Shown piece by piece: positions 33,066-35,456 of a stretch of DNA of 35,456 nucleotides (positions are counted from its first letter, which is position 1; every line of letters begins with the position of its first letter). The notes beneath the pieces are model-generated. The model was given only the letters and a program-made list of their open reading frames with translations, had not been told where the DNA came from and searched no databases. Location: positions 1 through 35,456 of the forward strand of contig NZ_ACEP01000002.1 of the NCBI RefSeq assembly GCF_000173975.1, in the 5' to 3' direction. The stretch comes from Anaerobutyricum hallii DSM 3353 (lineage in GTDB: Bacteria > Bacillota > Clostridia > Lachnospirales > Lachnospiraceae). The translations under genes and the position numbers were made by a program.

Positions 33066-33123
33066 ATCAAATTTTGTAAAATAAAACCATATGAATATGC
33101 TATTACGCATTACAAAATTTGAT
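33066..33123. promoter_or_regulatory. Perfect 14-base inverted repeat before the XRE-type gene (candidate operator)
   Basis: ATCAAATTTTGTAA (33066-33079) and TTACAAAATTTGAT (33110-33123) are exact complements, 30 bases apart, between the promoter candidate and the ribosome binding site. They could be two binding sites for the encoded regulator or a leader hairpin. Confidence 0.55.
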
Positions 33124-33139
33124 CGGAAGGTGAGATATT

Positions 33140-33379
33140 ATGCCAAAACCATTCACGGCTACCGGTAAAAAGAATCTAATCGGTGCTAATTTAATTGCTT
33201 TAAGGAAAAAATATCATTTATCCCAGCGTGGACTTGCTCATGAATTACAGCTTGCTGGTTATGATATGGGTAAAAATGTAATTACTAGAATTGAAACGCA
33301 ACAACGGTATGTAACGGATATAGAAATCAAAGCTCTATGTGATCTTTTCAATGTCTCATTCGAAGATTTGATTAAATAG
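33140..33379 (+). CDS. Small XRE-family helix-turn-helix DNA-binding protein
   Basis: A 79-residue single-domain protein. Residues about 13-70 form the Cro/CI-type fold: IGANLIALRKKYHLSQRGLAHELQLAG is the helix 1-3 region with the recognition part around GYDMGKNVITRIETQQRYVTD, and the C-terminal ALCDLFNVSFEDLIK is the usual helix 4-5 ending, all named as segments. GGAAGGTGAG precedes the ATG. It stands alone: rfbC ends 125 bases before it and the hairpin-element region begins right after its stop. It may repress itself through the inverted repeat upstream; no toxin or phage gene adjoins it. Confidence 0.85.
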   Translation: MPKPFTATGKKNLIGANLIALRKKYHLSQRGLAHELQLAGYDMGKNVITRIETQQRYVTDIEIKALCDLFNVSFEDLIK

Positions 33380-33410
33380 GCGTTTGCCGCAGGCAAGATA
33401 AGACGTTCCC

Positions 33411-33712
33411 AAAAAGAGCAGAAGTTCTCTGCTTGCTCTGAAATCATTGTGAACAGTTACTATTTAATTCATTAAGAGACAGACGCCCGGGAAGAGATAC
33501 GATATCCTATATTTGTGACTTTAGTCGCAGCGGTTTAAATGCTCGCTTTATGCGCTCGCATCTAAACCTTGCTCCGAGGCCACAAATATAGGATATCGTA
33601 TCTCTTCCCGGGCTGTCTTTGGCTAAATTTTATTTGAATTAAATAGTGGTTGTGGGCATTTGGGGGAGAGGGTAGAAGTTTTCTGCTTGCTCTCAGAATA
33701 TTGTAGATAGAT
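33411..33712 (-). repeat. Hairpin element, copy B, with flanking direct repeats
   Basis: Perfect 32-base arms at 33486-33517 and 33581-33612 enclose 63 bases. The eight innermost arm bases read TATTTGTG/CACAAATA, shared with copy C; the outer 24 (starting CCCGGGAAGAG) are unique to this copy. The inner stem pairs GGTTTAGATG with CATTTAAACC (minus strand), capped by CGC...GCG. On the minus strand the right arm is followed by CGTCTGT and CTTAATGAATTAAATAG, as in copy C. Direct repeats containing CTGCTTGCTCT lie on both sides at 33418-33449 and 33672-33703, with a third weaker one at 33761-33782. Confidence 0.8.
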
Positions 33713-33854
33713 ACTTTTATCTAAATTGAAACAGTAAACATTTTAGAAGAACGGAATCCCACTACTTACTCTGAAATTATTGAAATATTCCGATGATAGT
33801 CATTAAAAAGATATATTTTCTTTTTATGAGTTATATGTACATACCTATGGTTGT

Positions 33855-34105
33855 TCCCAATCATTCTCGAGTAAGCAGAAGACATCAGCTTCTGTCCCTA
33901 AATCCCCTCTCCCTGTCTAATTCACGTTCTTCAGCCACAGCACAGAAGCCAGTGAACTTCATAAGCCATATTTGTGGTCTCGGAGCAAGTGTTGGATGCG
34001 AGCGCGTGGAGCGAACATTCAACGCGCCGCGACTAAAAGCACAAATATGACTTATGAAGTTCACTGGCTTCGTCTGTAGTTCGCTTAATGAATTAAACAG
34101 CAAAA
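33855..34105 (+). repeat. Hairpin element, copy C
   Basis: Arms of 32 bases at 33945-33976 and 34040-34071 pair with a single mismatch. The innermost eight bases are TATTTGTG/CACAAATA as in copy B; the outer 24 (starting GAAGCCAGTG) are unrelated to those of copy B. The 63-base core (CTCGGAGCAAG, GTTGGATGCGAGCGC, GCGAACATTCAAC, CCGCGACTAAA) matches copies A and B. The tail CGTCTGT plus CTTAATGAATTAAACAGC follows. The leader at 33855-33900 contains an inverted version of the CTTCTGCTTACTC repeat that flanks copy B. Confidence 0.8.
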
Positions 34106-34110
34106 TCCTA

Positions 34111-34139
34111 TTGCTTTAGCATAAATGTCCGATTATAAT
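34111..34139 (+). promoter_or_regulatory. Promoter for the nitroreductase-pnuC pair
   Basis: TTGCTT (34111-34116) and TATAAT (34134-34139) are separated by exactly 17 bases, giving a leader of about 100 bases. The leader holds GAGCATA and its complement TATGCTC about 40 bases apart; I do not recognise a known riboswitch in it. Confidence 0.7.
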
Positions 34140-34248
34140 TGTAGGGTAACATTTTTTAAGAACTTAATGGCATTGGAGCATACAGATTGCTTTTTGATTT
34201 TTAAATATGCTCTATGCTATCAAATATACATTTTCAAGGAGGAATATT

Positions 34249-34776
34249 ATGAGCGACGTATTAAATAAAATGAAATCAAGAAGAAGCATCCGTAAATTTA
34301 AACCAGACATGGTTCCACAGGAGATTTTAGATCAGATTATCGAAGCAGGTCTTTATGCTGCAAGTGGTATGGGACAACAGTCCCCAATTATCATTCAGGT
34401 TACAAAGAAAGAGCTTCGTGACGAAATTTCTAAAATGAACTGTGAGATTGGCGGTTGGAAAGAAGGCTTTGACCCATTTTATGGTGCACCTGCCATGCTG
34501 ATTGTTCTTGCAAAGAAGGAACGTCCAACTTATGTATACGATGGAAGCCTTGTTATGGGTAACCTCATGCTTGCCGCACATGAACTTGGCATCGGAAGCT
34601 GCTGGATTCATCGTGCAAAAGAAGAGTTTAAATCTGACTGGGGCAGAAATCTCTTAAGATCTTTAGGAGTTAACGGTGATTATGAAGGAATCGGTCATTG
34701 TGCTTTAGGCTATGCTGATGGCGATTATCCTGCTGCTCCAGCGAGAAATGAAGGCCGCGTATTCTATGTTAAATAA
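34249..34776 (+). CDS. Nitroreductase-family protein (FMN-dependent)
   Basis: A 175-residue single-domain flavoprotein with the nitroreductase fold: MKSRRSIRKFKPD (8-20, FMN phosphate-binding arginines), AASGMGQQSPIII, YGAPAMLIVLA, the GNLMLAAHELGIGSCWIH segment and a C-terminal GYADGDYPAAPARNEGRVFY. The substrate cannot be told. The start at 34249 is chosen because AAGGAGGAA lies just upstream; the longer frame from 34207 adds 14 residues of leader. Its 3' end overlaps the pnuC start by 11 bases, implying coupled expression of an NAD(P)H-using enzyme with a nicotinamide riboside importer. Confidence 0.92.
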   Translation: MSDVLNKMKSRRSIRKFKPDMVPQEILDQIIEAGLYAASGMGQQSPIIIQVTKKELRDEISKMNCEIGGWKEGFDPFYGAPAMLIVLAKKERPTYVYDGSLVMGNLMLAAHELGIGSCWIHRAKEEFKSDWGRNLLRSLGVNGDYEGIGHCALGYADGDYPAAPARNEGRVFYVK

Positions 34777-35449
34777 TCCATTAAAAACATTAACTAAAAA
34801 AGAATGGCTTCTCTGGCTCGTTTCTCTTACTGTTGTCATTCTTTCAAATCTTGCAACTAACGATTTAGATTTATTGACATTAATCTCGGCACTCCTTGGT
34901 GTTACCGCACTGATTTTTGCCGCAAAGGGAAATGTCTGGGCGCAATTTCTAATGATTATTTTCTGCATTTTGTATGGTATCATTTCTTTCCGTTTTCACT
35001 ACTGGGGAGAAATGATCACCTACCTCGGAATGACTTTACCAATGGCCGCCTGGTCAGCAATCACCTGGCTTCGAAATCCATCCGAAGAAAATGAAAATGA
35101 AGTGGCGATTCGGACATTAAATAAAAAGCACATTATCGGATTAACTATCAGCACAGTTATCGTTACTGGCATTTTTTATTATATCCTTGCGTGGCTTGAT
35201 ACCCCAAATATTATGTTCAGTACCCTGTCTATCGTGACAAGTTTTATTGCCGCATCTCTTACTATGCTGCGTTCTTCGTATTACGCTGTGGGATATGCTG
35301 CGAATGATATCGTGCTGATTGTACTCTGGGTACTTGCTTCTCTGGAGAATCCTGCTTACATTCCTGTTGTAGTAAATTTTGCAATTTTTCTCTTAAATGA
35401 TATGTATGGATTTGTGAGCTGGAAAAAGCGAGAATTAGAGCGTGTTTGA
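34766..35449 (+). CDS. pnuC: Nicotinamide riboside transporter, PnuC family
   Basis: A 227-residue inner-membrane facilitator for NAD precursors. Hydrophobic segments fall at about 15-30, 36-53, 58-75, 84-101, 122-142, 150-168, 181-192 and 198-211, and the C-terminal NDMYGFVSWKKRE is the family signature. The start at 34766 is preferred because GAAGG lies eleven bases ahead and it overlaps the nitroreductase stop; a frame from 34712 would add 18 residues with no better site. The stop codon (35447-35449) falls inside the GTGTTTGAAAA repeat. Substrate preference within the vitamin-transporter group (riboside or related compounds) is inferred from family only. Confidence 0.9.
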   Translation: MLNNPLKTLTKKEWLLWLVSLTVVILSNLATNDLDLLTLISALLGVTALIFAAKGNVWAQFLMIIFCILYGIISFRFHYWGEMITYLGMTLPMAAWSAITWLRNPSEENENEVAIRTLNKKHIIGLTISTVIVTGIFYYILAWLDTPNIMFSTLSIVTSFIAASLTMLRSSYYAVGYAANDIVLIVLWVLASLENPAYIPVVVNFAIFLLNDMYGFVSWKKRELERV

Positions 35450-35456
35450 AAAATGC
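35438..35456 (+). repeat. GTGTTTGAAAA repeat overlapping the pnuC stop codon, cut by the window end
   Basis: GAGCGTGTTTGAAAAATGC matches 1297-1315 at 18 of 19 bases. The pnuC TGA is part of the repeat, so the last residues of PnuC are encoded by it. An inverted partner would be expected within about 50 bases beyond the window. Confidence 0.6.

Larger units (their letters stand above)
33380..34248. other. 870-base non-coding region made largely of repeat elements
   Basis: Between the XRE-type gene and the nitroreductase gene lie two hairpin elements in opposite orientation (33411-33712 and 33855-34105), direct repeats around the first, and the nitroreductase promoter. Two open frames here, 33793-34050 (plus) and 33885-34103 (minus), share a peptide because they read the two arms of one palindrome, so they are not counted as genes. 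Confidence 0.75.

Noticed and set aside
33793-34103. Two open frames on opposite strands (85 and 72 residues) in the copy C region
   Set aside because: They share a peptide because both read the arms of one palindrome, have no recognisable domain and lack good ribosome binding sites.
33380-34105. CRISPR array
   Set aside because: The repeats are few, palindromic and irregularly spaced, there are no regularly sized spacers between identical repeats and no cas genes are present.
33380-34105. Retron or group II intron interpretation of the hairpin elements
   Set aside because: No reverse transcriptase gene lies in the window and the conserved intron domain V pattern was not recognised.

Overview
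The window reads as a chromosomal segment of a low-GC anaerobic Gram-positive bacterium of the Clostridia, most likely Lachnospiraceae (a gut butyrate producer of the Anaerobutyricum/Eubacterium hallii type would fit, but the species cannot be fixed from sequence alone). The pointers are strong GGAGG-type ribosome binding sites, AT-rich spacers, the oxygen-independent (early cobalt insertion) cobalamin route, C5-pathway tetrapyrrole genes and dTDP-rhamnose genes of clostridial style.

Positions 139-22941, all on the minus strand, form one long corrinoid synthesis cluster. In transcription order (right to left): hemL, cbiF, hemA, cbiH, a hemC-cobA(SUMT)-hemD triple fusion, cobS, cobT, cbiC, cbiD, a cbiE-cbiT fusion, cbiK, cbiL, cbiJ, cbiA, cbiB, cobD, a cbiP-corrinoid adenosyltransferase fusion, a precorrin-2 dehydrogenase with an unusual insert, a GNAT acetyltransferase and hemB. 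Together they carry glutamyl-tRNA to 5-aminolevulinate, porphobilinogen, uroporphyrinogen III, precorrin-2, sirohydrochlorin and cobalt-sirohydrochlorin, through the corrin ring methylations and amidations, to the lower-loop assembly enzymes. cbiG and cobU, both normally expected, are not in the window; neither are a cobalt transporter, heme-specific late genes, or a B12 riboswitch that I can see.

Positions 23366-25369 hold recQ and 25567-27825 hold glycogen phosphorylase (both minus strand), each followed by a convincing hairpin terminator. An AraC-type regulator (28184-29068, plus) diverges from the phosphorylase gene. Positions 29302-33014 (plus) hold rfbA, rfbB, rfbD and rfbC, a complete dTDP-L-rhamnose pathway. 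A small XRE regulator with a perfect inverted repeat upstream follows, then about 870 bases without a credible gene, and finally a nitroreductase and a PnuC-type nicotinamide riboside transporter that overlap and run to the window end.

The most unusual content is non-coding. Hairpin elements at 9717-9965, 33411-33712 and 33855-34105, plus a rearranged copy at 23200-23327 and a lone tail at 29178-29217, appear to be one family. Their central boxes (ATATTTGTG / CACAAATAT) and, in three copies, the inner hairpin are conserved, while the outer arms of about 24-25 bases differ completely between copies yet stay self-complementary within each copy. A second short repeat (GTGTTTGAAAA) sits on or next to three stop codons, including the last gene of the window.
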